Source: CAYRFF01 sp964436125 | GTDB taxonomy: Bacteria; Bacteroidota; Bacteroidia; Chitinophagales; Saprospiraceae | Direction: 5' to 3' | NCBI GenBank assembly: GCA_964436125.1 | Contig: CAYTBT010000008.1 | Span: forward strand, 1-64,000 | Length of the DNA: 64,000 nt | Shown: piece after piece, positions 17,223 through 26,483 of the stretch | Layout of the letters: every line of letters begins with the position of its first letter | Position numbering within the stretch: the first letter of the stretch is position 1 | Made by a program: the position numbers and the translations under genes | Notes under the pieces: generated by a model | The model's database searches: none | What the model was told of the DNA's origin: nothing | Seen by the model: the letters and a program-made list of their open reading frames with translations, nothing else

Positions 17223-17969
17223 CTATGCCTTCTTCTCTTTTCTAAACCGAGACTCCGTAAGGCTTTCCCATTTCATCTTAAGGACACCGACTATGGCCTC
17301 ACTCACGATATTTTTGGACATCTTGGAGGCGCCTTTTTGTCGGTCGGTAAAGGTAATGGGGAGTTCTACGATCTGATAGCCATTCTGCCAGGCGGCAAAT
17401 TTCATTTCAATCTGAAACGCATACCCGATAAAACGTATAGAATCGAGGTCGATTGTCTCCAGGACTTTCCGGGAATATCCGACGAATCCCGCCGTAGGAT
17501 CATGAACAGGCATCCATGTAATCATACGCACATAAAGCGATGCGGTATAACTTAAGAGCAGTCGATTAAAAGGCCAGTTCTCGACATTGCCCCCTTGTGT
17601 ATAGCGCGACCCGACGACCATATCCACTTTATTCCGTTTCAATGCCCTCAATAAGCGTGGCAGGTCTGTAGGATTATGAGAAAAATCCGCATCCATCTCA
17701 AAGATGTATTCATAATTATTCTCCAAGCCCCATTTGAAGCCTTTTATATATGCAGTTCCGAGGCCTAGCTTCCCTTTTCTGCTCACGAGAAAGAGTCGTT
17801 GAGGATAATCATGCATCATATCCTTTACAATATCTGCAGTTCCATCCGGAGAGCTATCATCAACGACCAATACATGAAACATATCCTCCTGGCACAAGAC
17901 TGCTTTCAGAATATCAGCGATATTCTCCTTTTCTTTATATGTGGGGATTACTACGAGGCTCTCAGGCAA
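17223..17969 (-). CDS. Polyprenol-phosphate mannosyltransferase-like GT2 enzyme
   Basis: The 248-residue GT2 protein resembles dolichyl/polyprenyl phosphomannose synthases. It starts with SLVVIPTYKEKENI, has the VVDDSSPDGTADIV motif, the metal-binding DADFSH (D-x-D) near residue 92, GSRYTQGG and the QKGASKMSKNI segment near the C-terminus. The family moves a sugar from a nucleotide donor onto polyprenyl phosphate at the inner membrane face. The start is TTG at 17969: the conserved N-terminus begins right there and an in-frame stop lies a few codons upstream. It is 35 nt downstream of the E1 dehydrogenase gene. Confidence 0.87.
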   Translation of the reverse strand: MPESLVVIPTYKEKENIADILKAVLCQEDMFHVLVVDDSSPDGTADIVKDMMHDYPQRLFLVSRKGKLGLGTAYIKGFKWGLENNYEYIFEMDADFSHNPTDLPRLLRALKRNKVDMVVGSRYTQGGNVENWPFNRLLLSYTASLYVRMITWMPVHDPTAGFVGYSRKVLETIDLDSIRFIGYAFQIEMKFAAWQNGYQIVELPITFTDRQKGASKMSKNIVSEAIVGVLKMKWESLTESRFRKEKKA

Positions 17970-18004
17970 GGTATTTATTTAAATTGTTTAAAATCTGCGG
18001 CAAT

Positions 18005-20425
18005 TTAATATTTCAATGGGAAATATGTAGGATTACTTTCCTTCATTATTGCATAAATCTTTTCAATGATATCCTCTTTACTTGGCTTAGTGAAATAATC
18101 TCCATCGTCGCCATAAGGAGACCTATGCGCATGCGCAGTCAAGGTATACGGCGCAGAGTCCAGATATCGATACGCATTCTGTCTCTCGAGGACATCCTGC
18201 ATCATATAGGCGCTGGCGCCACCCGGCACATCCTCATCAACAAAGAGAATGCGATTGGTTTTTGTCACTGAATAAGAAATCTGGCTTTCCAGGTCAAATG
18301 GCAATAGGGTCTGCACGTCTATCAATTCTGCGCTTATTCCCATGGATTGCAATTGTTTACATGCATCAAGGGCTATTCTCACAAGGGAGCCATAGGTGAC
18401 TACCGTAATATCTGAGCCTTCAAGAAGAACTTCAGGGCTACCGAGCGGAACGGTAAATTCCCCGATATTGGAAGGTTCATGTTCCCGCAAGCGATATCCA
18501 TTCAAGGATTCAATTATCAATCCCGGATCATCTGATTTCAACAAGGTATTGTACATTCCCACAGCTTGTGTCATATTTCTAGGAACACAGATATGCATAC
18601 CACGTAGAGAATTCACGAGCATGCCCATCGGCGAGCCTGTGTGCCATATCCCTTCCAGGCGATGCCCTCGAGTTCTTATTATTGCGGGTGCTTTCTGCGT
18701 CCCATCACTGCGATAACGCAAGCTTGCCAGATCATCTGACAGAAGTGAAATAGCATACAGGAGGTAATCCAGGTATTGTATTTCAGCAATCGGTCTCAGG
18801 CCACGCATTGCCATTCCTAGCGCCTGGCCCATTATCGTCCACTCTCGGATTCCCGTATCAAATACGCGTTCTTTCCCATATTTCTCTTGCATTCCGGCAA
18901 ATCCCTGATTGACATCGCCTATCTGTCCGACGTCTTCTCCAAATGCATGGACGCGCTCATCGTGTTCAAGGATATAATCAAAATACTTGTTGAGGATTTT
19001 ATGTCCCGGTATTTCCTTGGCTTCCTCTTCATAGACAGCTGCTATTCTGGGTACTCGCAATGCCGATTTTTCTGTCTCGCTATATAAATGTGTGTGATAA
19101 TCTTCATCAGCTTCCGCAAATGCCTTTCTTATCATTGCATCTAGCTCATCCAGAAAAGTAAATTCCAATTCAGCACTCAGAAATTTCAATTGTCGGGCTA
19201 TTGAAATAGTCTCCGACTTAGGCACATTATTAAAATCTGTTAAATCTTTTCTCAGTCTCACGAGGCGTTTTTCACCGGGATAAGCTTTCAGGGCAGTTTC
19301 CAGCATAAGTGCAAGTTCCGATTGCAGCTTTTTCCTCCGTGAAATAACCTTATTCCATGCCTCTTCCTGTTTCTCCTTGGCATAGATCTCCGCTTTTTTC
19401 TCTATCTCATCGAGTTTATCAGAATCTGCTATTCCTGAATCAGCAATCCAGGAGCGCATTCTTGCAATACAGTCATAGTCTTCTGCCCATTGCAAGCGCT
19501 CTTCAGTTTTATATCTTTCATGTGATCCGGAAGTAGAGTGACCTTGAGGTTGTGTACATTCAACGATATGGAAAATCGCCGGTTTATGGGTCTCTCGAGT
19601 CTTTTGGATTCCCACCTCATACATTTCAATCAGAGCCGGATAATCCCAGGCCTTGGCCTTATAAATATCGATTCCTTCTTTCTCTTCATTACTGATAAAG
19701 CCAGAAAGGACTTCACTTATACTCCCCTTAGTCGTCTGCAATTCTTTGGGCACGGAGATTCCATAAGCATCATCCCAGACACTTATTGCAAGTGGCACTT
19801 GCGTCACTCCGGCGGCATTCACTGCTTCCCAGAACACACCCTCAGTTGTACTTGCATCACCGATTGTACAGAAGCACACTTCATTGCCTTCAGCAGAAAA
19901 TTCCGTTTCCTTCAAGTCTGTTGATTGTCGATACACCTTGGAGGCAAATGCCAAGCCGAATGCCCGTGCCATCTGTCCTGCCGTGGGTGAAATATCGGCA
20001 GATATATTCTTCATTTCTTTATGCTCAAGCCAGTTTCCATCTCGATCAATCAATGGACTCGAAAAGTGCGAATTCATCTGCCGTCCACCGGAAAAAGGAT
20101 CGTTTTCTGTGTCGCTGTACAGTTGTGCAAAGAAATCTTCGACAGTAGATAAACCTAAGGCAAACATAAAGGTCTGGTCACGATAATAACCCGACCGAAA
20201 ATCCCCTTTTTGAAATGCCCTTGCCATCGCTACTTGAGGAACTTCCTTGCCATCCCCCAGAATACCGAATTTTGCCTTCCCGGTAAGCACTTCCTTCCGG
20301 CCGATTAAACTTGCTTGACGACTTACACAACACAGCCAGTAGTCATATAAGACTTCATTGATATATCGGTCGTTTTTATCTTTCTCTTCAACTTTAAGTG
20401 TTTCAAATTCCGCTGTATGAAGCAT
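18005..20425 (-). CDS. Fused E1 alpha/beta 2-oxoacid dehydrogenase (TPP-dependent)
   Basis: The 806-residue protein joins E1 alpha (about 40-370) and E1 beta (about 460-790) of a branched-chain-type 2-oxoacid dehydrogenase, with a helical linker between. The alpha part has the TPP-binding stretch IGDASTTEGVFWEAVNAAG ending in SVWDDAYGISVP; the second half of the usual GDG...NN motif reads WDD, which I recall from other fused Bacteroidota E1 proteins. The beta part has HAFGEDVGQIGDVNQGF, IRTRGHRLEGIWHTGSPMG and VDEDVPGGASAYM. It would decarboxylate a 2-oxoacid and pass the acyl group to an E2 that is not in this window. ATG start at 20425. Confidence 0.85.
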   Translation of the reverse strand: MLHTAEFETLKVEEKDKNDRYINEVLYDYWLCCVSRQASLIGRKEVLTGKAKFGILGDGKEVPQVAMARAFQKGDFRSGYYRDQTFMFALGLSTVEDFFAQLYSDTENDPFSGGRQMNSHFSSPLIDRDGNWLEHKEMKNISADISPTAGQMARAFGLAFASKVYRQSTDLKETEFSAEGNEVCFCTIGDASTTEGVFWEAVNAAGVTQVPLAISVWDDAYGISVPKELQTTKGSISEVLSGFISNEEKEGIDIYKAKAWDYPALIEMYEVGIQKTRETHKPAIFHIVECTQPQGHSTSGSHERYKTEERLQWAEDYDCIARMRSWIADSGIADSDKLDEIEKKAEIYAKEKQEEAWNKVISRRKKLQSELALMLETALKAYPGEKRLVRLRKDLTDFNNVPKSETISIARQLKFLSAELEFTFLDELDAMIRKAFAEADEDYHTHLYSETEKSALRVPRIAAVYEEEAKEIPGHKILNKYFDYILEHDERVHAFGEDVGQIGDVNQGFAGMQEKYGKERVFDTGIREWTIMGQALGMAMRGLRPIAEIQYLDYLLYAISLLSDDLASLRYRSDGTQKAPAIIRTRGHRLEGIWHTGSPMGMLVNSLRGMHICVPRNMTQAVGMYNTLLKSDDPGLIIESLNGYRLREHEPSNIGEFTVPLGSPEVLLEGSDITVVTYGSLVRIALDACKQLQSMGISAELIDVQTLLPFDLESQISYSVTKTNRILFVDEDVPGGASAYMMQDVLERQNAYRYLDSAPYTLTAHAHRSPYGDDGDYFTKPSKEDIIEKIYAIMKESNPTYFPLKY

Positions 20426-20472
20426 TGGGTAGAAATTTATCTTGGTTTATCGTTATTTGAGATTTATAGCTA

Positions 20473-20480
20473 CAAAGATA
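20473..20480 (-). promoter_or_regulatory. Putative -7 box for the E1 dehydrogenase gene
   Basis: TATCTTTG on the minus strand matches TAnnTTTG exactly, 47 nt before the start codon. No -33 TTG is seen at the right distance. The gap 20426-20858 otherwise holds the divergent promoter of the DUF1573 gene. Confidence 0.5.
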
Positions 20481-20792
20481 GTAAAATTCCATTGTTTTTG
20501 ACAGCTTGTTAAATTTAATCACAAGCTCATATCCATAGAATGCCTGTTAATCCTGATTCATAGTATTTTTAAGGTATTTCAAGGATAAAAATTCCCTCCT
20601 CAAATTGCGGATTGAGAATCCCATCATATAATTACGAGTAGTCTTCTGGATCTATCCCATTAAGGAATTCTTTAAGGGCATTAAAGCCTTTATACTGGTG
20701 CAATCAGGCAGTCGAATTCCGGTAATAAGTTAATAATTTGTTAAAACGACCCCGGAAATGAACGCTTAAACTAAGTAAGTTTATTAAGCATA

Positions 20793-20823
20793 TTGTAGTA
20801 GAAGAAAAATATTCTTATACTTG
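20793..20823 (+). promoter_or_regulatory. Putative promoter of the DUF1573 gene
   Basis: TTG at 20793-20795 is followed after 20 nt by TATACTTG at 20816-20823, one mismatch from TAnnTTTG. The start codon lies 35 nt downstream. Confidence 0.5.
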
Positions 20824-20858
20824 CAATAAATAAATTCAAAACCGTAAAAAAACTTTAT

Positions 20859-21308
20859 ATGAGAAACCTTTTTGCCATGCTATGTTTAAGTTTTCTAAGT
20901 ATAGCAACAATAACAGCGCAGAATAATAATGCAGATTTAAAAGAAGGTCCGGTAATGGAACTCGAGTCCAATGTCGTTGACTACGGCACTATAGCCAAAG
21001 ATTCTGATCCATACAGGTCAGTATCCTTCACCAATGTAGGTTCAGAGCCCCTAATCATTGAAAATGCAAAGGGTTCATGTGGTTGTACCGTACCTACATG
21101 GCCTAAGGGCGCAATAATGCCGGGTGAAACAGCGCAGATTAAAATTCGCTATGCGACTAATCGCATCGGAAGAATAAATAAAACAGTGAAAGTTACCACC
21201 AATGAAGGTGGACCTCCACATGTAATCCGCGTTATAGGTAAAGTTCTGAAGCCGGATGAAAAGCCTACGCTACCAAAGAAGCAAAGCGTATTGGATTCAG
21301 ATAAATAA
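20859..21308 (+). CDS. Exported DUF1573 domain protein
   Basis: The 149-residue protein has a typical signal peptide (MRNLFAMLCLSFLSIATITAQ, cleavage after about residue 20) and one DUF1573 domain. The domain shows the pattern DYGTIAKDSDPYRSVSFTNVG, then the hallmark CGCT near residue 75 and PGETAQIKIRYAT. DUF1573 is an immunoglobulin-like fold of unknown function that is abundant in Bacteroidota and probably located in the periplasm or at the surface. The gene is monocistronic: own promoter before it, strong terminator after. Confidence 0.88.
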   Translation: MRNLFAMLCLSFLSIATITAQNNNADLKEGPVMELESNVVDYGTIAKDSDPYRSVSFTNVGSEPLIIENAKGSCGCTVPTWPKGAIMPGETAQIKIRYATNRIGRINKTVKVTTNEGGPPHVIRVIGKVLKPDEKPTLPKKQSVLDSDK

Positions 21309-21330
21309 TCATCGGACAAGATGATCAACA

Positions 21331-21366
21331 AAAAAGGACGCAAGGTAAAATCTTGTGTCCTTTTTT
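21331..21366 (+). terminator. Rho-independent terminator after the DUF1573 gene
   Basis: AAAAAGGACGCAAG pairs with CTTGTGTCCTTTTT around a 7-nt loop, ending in six T residues. It begins 23 nt past the stop codon. The A-run before the stem could let it act in both directions. Confidence 0.88.
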
Positions 21367-21614
21367 ACATTTGCCTCTACTCAACTCTTCACCACTGAAA
21401 TATATACGCGCATAGTCTAAAATTCCTTTTCAACTAATCTCTTAAAATTGTCCAGAAACATATACTAAGTCGTAATCCTATTTCCCCTTCAGCCTTAAGT
21501 ATTCATTCCATTCAAGCTCTATCACAACTTCAGCGCACAAGGTCCGCTAGTTCGTTGTGTTCAGCCTATTGTCTTAAGTATTTGTTGCCGCACAAGCTCA
21601 TCGAAGCAGTAAAA
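21367..21614. other. Non-coding gap with a loose direct repeat
   Basis: This stretch lies between the convergent DUF1573 and lptC genes. TTCAGCC followed closely by TTAAGTATT occurs twice (about 21488 and 21561), each followed by an AAGCTC word. I see no gene and no clear terminator for lptC. Confidence 0.35.
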
Positions 21615-22178
21615 TTAAGGGAGTTTATCGACCTCCATTCTACCGGATATTTCTCGTAGTTTGAAGTTCTGAAATCCTGGATCTGTTTCAAAGCCAAAGC
21701 CATACAGAACTTCGCGAGGAGTGGAGATTTTCACAAATTGATCAGAATAGATCTTTTCCTTCTCTTCTGACCAGATCAATTTATCTGTCCTTAATGTATC
21801 GCCTTGAAAGTTATAAAGTACAACATTATCTTGAGCGATTATTTTCTCCTCCCCTTTAATCCGTATAGCATAATCAGCGATAAGATGTGAATTTAATTTG
21901 CCGTGTTTATCATAAAAATCAACCGTAACTCCGTCGGGGAATTCGAGTTTTTCTCGATGCTTATCAAGGTATTTCAGCATTGTAGGAGCCTTGAGAGTCA
22001 GAACTACGGTCCCGCTATCGGAATACACAAGGGAAATCCCTTTTCCGACCTCGACATCGGCATTTTTCTCCACAAAAAGTGCTTTTACTTCCTTAATATC
22101 ATTTTTACAGGCGGCAAGACTCAAGCAAGCAGCGAAGGAAAAGCAGAAAGCAAATATCTTATAGGAATCAAAATTCAT
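21615..22178 (-). CDS. lptC: LPS export protein LptC (lipoprotein form)
   Basis: The 187-residue protein has a signal peptide with a lipobox (SLAAC, Cys near residue 24) and an LptC/OstA-like beta-jellyroll. Family landmarks are the VYSDSGTVVLTLKAP strand, LEFPDGVTVDFYDKHGKL, LIADYA and a segment ending TDKLIWSEEKEKIYSD. LptC passes lipopolysaccharide from the LptBFG transporter to LptA across the periplasm. In Bacteroidota LptC is often predicted to be a lipoprotein rather than bitopic. The gene starts directly after the stop of the T9SS cargo gene (no gap), so the two are cotranscribed. Confidence 0.86.
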   Translation of the reverse strand: MNFDSYKIFAFCFSFAACLSLAACKNDIKEVKALFVEKNADVEVGKGISLVYSDSGTVVLTLKAPTMLKYLDKHREKLEFPDGVTVDFYDKHGKLNSHLIADYAIRIKGEEKIIAQDNVVLYNFQGDTLRTDKLIWSEEKEKIYSDQFVKISTPREVLYGFGFETDPGFQNFKLREISGRMEVDKLP

Positions 22179-24032
22179 TTATCGTAGCACAGTTATAGTT
22201 CCGGTCAATGGAACGCGTTTATTATCGAGAAATTCAACGACTGCCCTGAATACATAAGTACCTTCCTGAGCCGGCATTCCTTTAATTTTCCCATCCCAGC
22301 CGAAATCTACCTCACCGGCGGGAATATGTGAACGTGAAAACACCTTATCGCCCCACCGATTAAAAATTTCAAGGATATAAATTTCCTTTGCCCCGAGATT
22401 GGAGAATAAGGTATAATAATCGTTGACCCCATCGCCATTGGGCGTAAATGCGGATGGTGCATAAATCGGATAAGTTATTTTTACATAAATAGTAGCTTCA
22501 TCGATAGCACTACAACCAAATTCATCCTCAACGCGTAGCGTATATCTCACCGTGTCATCCACCGGACTTGCTATGGGATCGGGGCAGGTATAGCAAGTTA
22601 AAGTTGTATCCGGAGTCCAGGTGTACTCGTATTCTGTGCCTTTAAGGCTTACTTCAGGATGAAATTGATAGCTTTCACCGAGATTGAGGTAGACATCTGG
22701 ACCTATATCCACTTTCTCCGGCACTTCACAGCAATTGAGTTTTATCGTATCAGTATAAGTTGCGACACAGCCGCGATCTGATTTTATCCGCAAGGAAATA
22801 ATTTTGGTACCGGCTTTGGAATAATTTATGGTATGTGGACCTTGGCCAGTTGCAGTGCTGGGGCTTGAATTTGCTCCGAAATACCAATCCCAGGATACGA
22901 TTTCACCTGTAGCATTACTTGAGGCATCTTTAATTGTAATAGGATCGAGATAGCAGAACTTATTATCGGTAGGCACAATCTCGATATCAGGCTCCGGGCC
23001 GAGAAACTCAGCAGTTCCACCCCATTCCACAAGAAAACCATTTCCCGAATCCGAATAATTATTTACAATAAGTGCATAGCTTTTCCCTGCTTCCAGATGA
23101 GCAGGCGCAATAAAATTATCCTGCCCTTGCATACACCCTGCAGCTTCACTTATATCATCATGTCCGGCGCGCAATCCCGTAGGGCCAAAACAAGGACTAG
23201 GATAATTCCCGATAAAATCACCGGCCGCCATACATCTTAAAAGTACCTTCTCTGAACAATTATCCAATCCCATAGGCAGTTCATACAGGACAAAATCAAG
23301 ATCATCAGTCTTATTTAAGGTAGTTAAAGTAAATTCCAGTGTACCGCTTGTCTTACAAGTCCACTTAAACCAGGTCGAGCTAGTCTCATAGCTCAATCCG
23401 GGAGAACCATTAAAAAAACAAGTTGCATCCTTCATCTCTGCAATATCATTGCCCGCCCCGGATACTTTCTTTACAGTAAAACTGGATTTATCACACAATA
23501 CTGCTGCCGTAATGCAATCTGAGCCTGGCTCCACCGGAGGATTAAAGTTATTTATGCATAATTGAAAAGACCCACCGGCCTTATCAACTGATTGGATTCT
23601 GATGAAATATGTAATCCCCGGGAATAAGCCACCGCGGGTAAACTCAATGATATTGTCGCCATTGGCAGCGTCACTGACACATTGCAATTCACTGAGAGTT
23701 CCTCCACAATCTCCTGAATACATTGCAGCCTGCGGACCGACCATTGTGCCACCGGCATCAATGCTTGTCTCACCTCTTACGGTGATAGTCGCTGTCGTGG
23801 CAACAGCAGTAAAAGCAAACCAGATATCTTTATTATTTCCGGTAAAACATGTCGATGGATCATAATTTCCCGGTGTCATCTGAGCAGTATTGTAGCTGGC
23901 TGTGCCCGAGCAATAGTTCTGTGGATTATGCACAATTATGGGATCCATACATGTATTTCCTTGTGCATCCACCGTATTCTGTATAAACACAAGGCCTATG
24001 GTCAATAATGTTATCGGTAAAATATATCGCAT
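22179..24032 (-). CDS. Secreted protein with T9SS type B sorting domain and PKD-like domain
   Basis: The 617-residue protein has a signal peptide (MRYILPITLLTIGLVFIQNTVDAQ). Its N-terminal half holds two Cys-rich jellyroll-like domains of the kind found in Bacteroidota adhesins (SYNTAQMTPGNYDPSTCFTG and ETSSTWFKWTCKTSGTLEF). A PKD-like domain (SWDWYFG) follows near residue 385. The C-terminus is a gliding-motility-type domain: APSAFTPNGDGVNDYY, EIFNRWGDKVF and GTYVFRAVVEF. This domain directs export through the type IX secretion system to the cell surface. The likely role is adhesion or surface structure. Confidence 0.87.
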   Translation of the reverse strand: MRYILPITLLTIGLVFIQNTVDAQGNTCMDPIIVHNPQNYCSGTASYNTAQMTPGNYDPSTCFTGNNKDIWFAFTAVATTATITVRGETSIDAGGTMVGPQAAMYSGDCGGTLSELQCVSDAANGDNIIEFTRGGLFPGITYFIRIQSVDKAGGSFQLCINNFNPPVEPGSDCITAAVLCDKSSFTVKKVSGAGNDIAEMKDATCFFNGSPGLSYETSSTWFKWTCKTSGTLEFTLTTLNKTDDLDFVLYELPMGLDNCSEKVLLRCMAAGDFIGNYPSPCFGPTGLRAGHDDISEAAGCMQGQDNFIAPAHLEAGKSYALIVNNYSDSGNGFLVEWGGTAEFLGPEPDIEIVPTDNKFCYLDPITIKDASSNATGEIVSWDWYFGANSSPSTATGQGPHTINYSKAGTKIISLRIKSDRGCVATYTDTIKLNCCEVPEKVDIGPDVYLNLGESYQFHPEVSLKGTEYEYTWTPDTTLTCYTCPDPIASPVDDTVRYTLRVEDEFGCSAIDEATIYVKITYPIYAPSAFTPNGDGVNDYYTLFSNLGAKEIYILEIFNRWGDKVFSRSHIPAGEVDFGWDGKIKGMPAQEGTYVFRAVVEFLDNKRVPLTGTITVLR

Positions 24033-24152
24033 ATATAGTCTTTTTCTGCTTCCATAACGACAATTACATCAAAAAGGTGCAATCTAAGTAGCTTTCCCCA
24101 TAAAAATTCCAAAAATCCTCCTGCCGTATGGTCTTTTATAGCATACTTCTTG

Positions 24153-24160
24153 TATTTTTG
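24153..24160 (+). promoter_or_regulatory. Putative -7 box for purS
   Basis: TATTTTTG matches TAnnTTTG exactly and lies 23 nt before the purS ATG, giving a very short leader. A -33 TTG is not apparent. Confidence 0.5.
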
Positions 24161-24183
24161 CCTAAGCTAAAAATTAATGCACA

Positions 24184-24444
24184 ATGGAATATCACGCTGA
24201 AATCCGTATAATGCCCAAGAAAGAATTACTTGACCCTCAAGGGAAAACAGTCGGCAAGAATCTCGTTAATGTCGGCATCCACGGCATCAAAGACGTCCGT
24301 ATAGGGAAGCACATTCATGTTGAATTAAGTGCTGAAAGCAATGAGGAAGCAGAAGAAAAAATAGAACACGCCTGTAAAAAGCTATTTGCCAATCCAAATA
24401 TGGAAACCTACAGCTATCGCATTAATGCATTAAAGAATACCTAA
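24184..24444 (+). CDS. purS: Phosphoribosylformylglycinamidine synthase subunit PurS
   Basis: The 86-residue protein has the PurS fold pattern: an initial strand (YHAEIRIMPKKELLDPQGKTV), then VGIHGIKDVRIGKHIHVEL and a helix ending in the CKKLFANPNMETYSYRI segment. PurS bridges PurL and PurQ in the small-subunit form of FGAM synthase, the fourth step of purine synthesis. Its presence predicts separate small PurL and PurQ elsewhere in the genome. Stop TAA and the rsmI ATG abut, so the two genes are cotranscribed. Confidence 0.93.
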   Translation: MEYHAEIRIMPKKELLDPQGKTVGKNLVNVGIHGIKDVRIGKHIHVELSAESNEEAEEKIEHACKKLFANPNMETYSYRINALKNT

Positions 24445-25116
24445 ATGCTGTATATTGTTCCGACACCTATCGGAAATCTTGAAGACATCACTCTCAGGGC
24501 ATTGAATGTCCTGAAAGATGTCAATCTCATTCTTGCAGAAGATACGCGTACGACGGGAATTTTACTAAACAAGTATGATATAGATACTCCTATGCGTTCT
24601 TATCATACGCGGAATGAACACAAGATCCTGCCGGAGGTCATGGATATGTTACAGAGTCAAGATCTTGCACTTGTATCGGATGCTGGCACTCCTGCAATTT
24701 CCGATCCGGGCTTTCTTCTCTCACGTGCTTGTCGAGAAGCCAATATCGAAATCTCTTGTTTGCCGGGAGCAAGTGCTTTAATCCCCGCTCTCGTTATGTC
24801 AGGTATCCCTTGCGACAAATTTCACTTCGAAGGTTTTTTGCCACATAAAAAGGGACGCAACACGAGACAGGAATATCTCGCGCAACTAGAAAATACCTTT
24901 GTCCTTTATGAGTCGCCTCACCGCATTATAAAAACCCTTGAACAGCTCGCTGAAAAATGTGGCGATGATAGACCTGCTGCTCTCGTTAAGGAAATAAGCA
25001 AAATCCATGAAAGGGTTTATCGAGGGACTTTAACTGAAATAGCTTCTGAGTTAAAAATGGTAGAAGGGCGTATCCGCGGTGAATTTGTGCTCATCGTCGA
25101 TGGAGACAGATCATAA
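24445..25116 (+). CDS. rsmI: 16S rRNA 2'-O-ribose C1402 methyltransferase RsmI
   Basis: RsmI uses SAM to methylate the 2'-OH of C1402 in 16S rRNA. The 223-residue protein shows the tetrapyrrole-methylase-type fold: YIVPTPIGNLEDITLRA at the N-terminus, ILAEDTRTTG, LVSDAGTPAISDPG, PGASALIPALVMSG and FVLYESPHRI, followed by a shorter C-terminal arm than E. coli RsmI (286 residues). ATG at 24445 directly after the purS stop. The gene for its partner on the same nucleotide, RsmH, is in the dcw cluster. Confidence 0.95.
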   Translation: MLYIVPTPIGNLEDITLRALNVLKDVNLILAEDTRTTGILLNKYDIDTPMRSYHTRNEHKILPEVMDMLQSQDLALVSDAGTPAISDPGFLLSRACREANIEISCLPGASALIPALVMSGIPCDKFHFEGFLPHKKGRNTRQEYLAQLENTFVLYESPHRIIKTLEQLAEKCGDDRPAALVKEISKIHERVYRGTLTEIASELKMVEGRIRGEFVLIVDGDRS

Positions 25117-25169
25117 CTTTACTTTATTTACAGAGAGACTTCAGTAAACAAAAGGCTTCAGTGACGGCA

Positions 25170-25838
25170 TTATCCAAGTTTCTTAATTGTGTCCATCACT
25201 CTGTTCACCATCCCATCACAATAGATAAGATTAAATTCAAATACTTCAGCAGGTGAATAAGACTTCTCTATCTCCCTCTGAAGCTTCTCCTTGGCTCGAC
25301 TCAATCGGACCTTTACATTGGACTCTGTTAAATTAAGAGCCTCTGCAGTTTCAGCCGTTGACAATCCCGTAAGCTCTCGTAATGTAAAAACCATGCGGTA
25401 TTTCTCCGGTAGTCGACTTATAGCTTGTTCTATAACTTTTTTTAATTCCAAGTTCTGTACTGTTTTTACTCCGTTTGTAATTTTCTGTTCATATAAGACA
25501 CCATTGTCTTTTTCTATATCTTCCGATGCCGGCTTTTCCTTTAGGAAGCTCCCTTTACGCCTCTTGTGATAACATTGATGAAGCATAATCTTCACGAGCC
25601 AGGTTTTCAAGCTTGAACGTCTTTCAAAATCTTTTAAATGCACATAAGCCTTAACATAAGTCTCTTGCATCAAGTCTTCAACGTCCGAATGTTCATATCC
25701 GTATGACCTTCCTACTTTATACAGATAATCATTATAACGCCGCACGACCAGTTCATACAGATTTATCTCTCCGCTGACAACTTTATCAATAAGCTCGCCA
25801 TCCGGCACGTCTTTATATATTTCTTGAAGGTTTTTCAT
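25170..25838 (-). CDS. ECF sigma factor with AEVFEF-type C-terminal tail
   Basis: The 222-residue ECF-family sigma factor has region 2 (VVRRYNDYLYKVGRSYGYEHSDVEDLMQETYVKAY) near residues 31-66 and region 4 (LPEKYRMVFTLRELTGLSTAETAEALNL) near 143-170, followed by TESNVKVRLSRAKEKL. A tail of about 35 residues, starting PAEVFEFNLIYCDGMVNRVM, extends past region 4 and is shared with the second ECF factor at 61886-62566. No anti-sigma gene is adjacent. On the minus strand it lies downstream of the DUF4142 and cupredoxin genes after 291 nt, so it may share their transcript or have its own promoter. Confidence 0.92.
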   Translation of the reverse strand: MKNLQEIYKDVPDGELIDKVVSGEINLYELVVRRYNDYLYKVGRSYGYEHSDVEDLMQETYVKAYVHLKDFERRSSLKTWLVKIMLHQCYHKRRKGSFLKEKPASEDIEKDNGVLYEQKITNGVKTVQNLELKKVIEQAISRLPEKYRMVFTLRELTGLSTAETAEALNLTESNVKVRLSRAKEKLQREIEKSYSPAEVFEFNLIYCDGMVNRVMDTIKKLG

Positions 25839-25992
25839 AAATACTTTCTTTTAAGCATGTATTTCTGCCTTCTCGTTTACCGGAATACTTGAATTCCGTT
25901 TAAATTCATAAGGACGCTCTCATTAAACCGCACATCGCTTCGAAGAGGTCAAGTAGCTATGCCAAGATTCCTCTCCTATCGCTAGTTTATAC

Positions 25993-26010
25993 ACCCAAAC
26001 CATGCAATAG
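25993..26010 (+). repeat. ACCCAAAnCATGCAATA motif copy
   Basis: ACCCAAACCATGCAATAG lies in the 291-nt gap upstream of the ECF sigma gene. The same word forms both ends of the palindrome at 96-270 and recurs at 28495, 28602 and, more diverged, 53543. Nothing else clear is seen in 25839-26129. Confidence 0.5.
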
Positions 26011-26129
26011 ACATATAATCGCATTAAAATACTATGCTGAGGTAAAAGTAAGCATTTCAATTTAAAAAAGGAAATTGCCCTCTTTATTTATCAGAGGGCA
26101 ATTTCCATAAAGAACATAATGAAAAAATC

Positions 26130-26477
26130 TTACTTGTAGATTACCATAATACACCCTTTCATTGTTGGATGAATGCTACAATAATAAGAAATATCGTTCA
26201 CCTCCGGCTTCATCTCCCATTTCTGGCCGATATTCAATTTGCCGGAAGTCCATTCCTGCGATGGAAAAGCAGTAACATTATGGCTGACAATCCCCTTGTT
26301 AATCCAGACAATTTTATCGCCTTGGTGAATTGTAATATCAGCCGGAATAAACTTCATTTCCTTTATAATTACCTTATGTATTTTCGGTGCCTCATCGGCT
26401 GCATTAAAGCCCGACCATAAAACGGCACAGAAAATCAAGCATGTAATGGCAACTAATAAATATCCTGCTTTTTTCAT
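26130..26477 (-). CDS. Exported cupredoxin (plastocyanin/amicyanin-like)
   Basis: The 115-residue protein has a signal peptide or N-terminal membrane helix and a single cupredoxin domain. The type 1 copper ligands are in the expected order: His66 (VSHNV), Cys100, His103 and Met106 (CSIHPTM). The spacing C-x2-H-x2-M is of the amicyanin/pseudoazurin type. It probably carries electrons in the periplasm or acts in copper handling. It starts 6 nt after the DUF4142 gene stop, so both are cotranscribed. A paralogue with the same ligands is at 44978-45343. Confidence 0.9.
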   Translation of the reverse strand: MKKAGYLLVAITCLIFCAVLWSGFNAADEAPKIHKVIIKEMKFIPADITIHQGDKIVWINKGIVSHNVTAFPSQEWTSGKLNIGQKWEMKPEVNDISYYCSIHPTMKGCIMVIYK

Positions 26478-26483
26478 CTCTGT

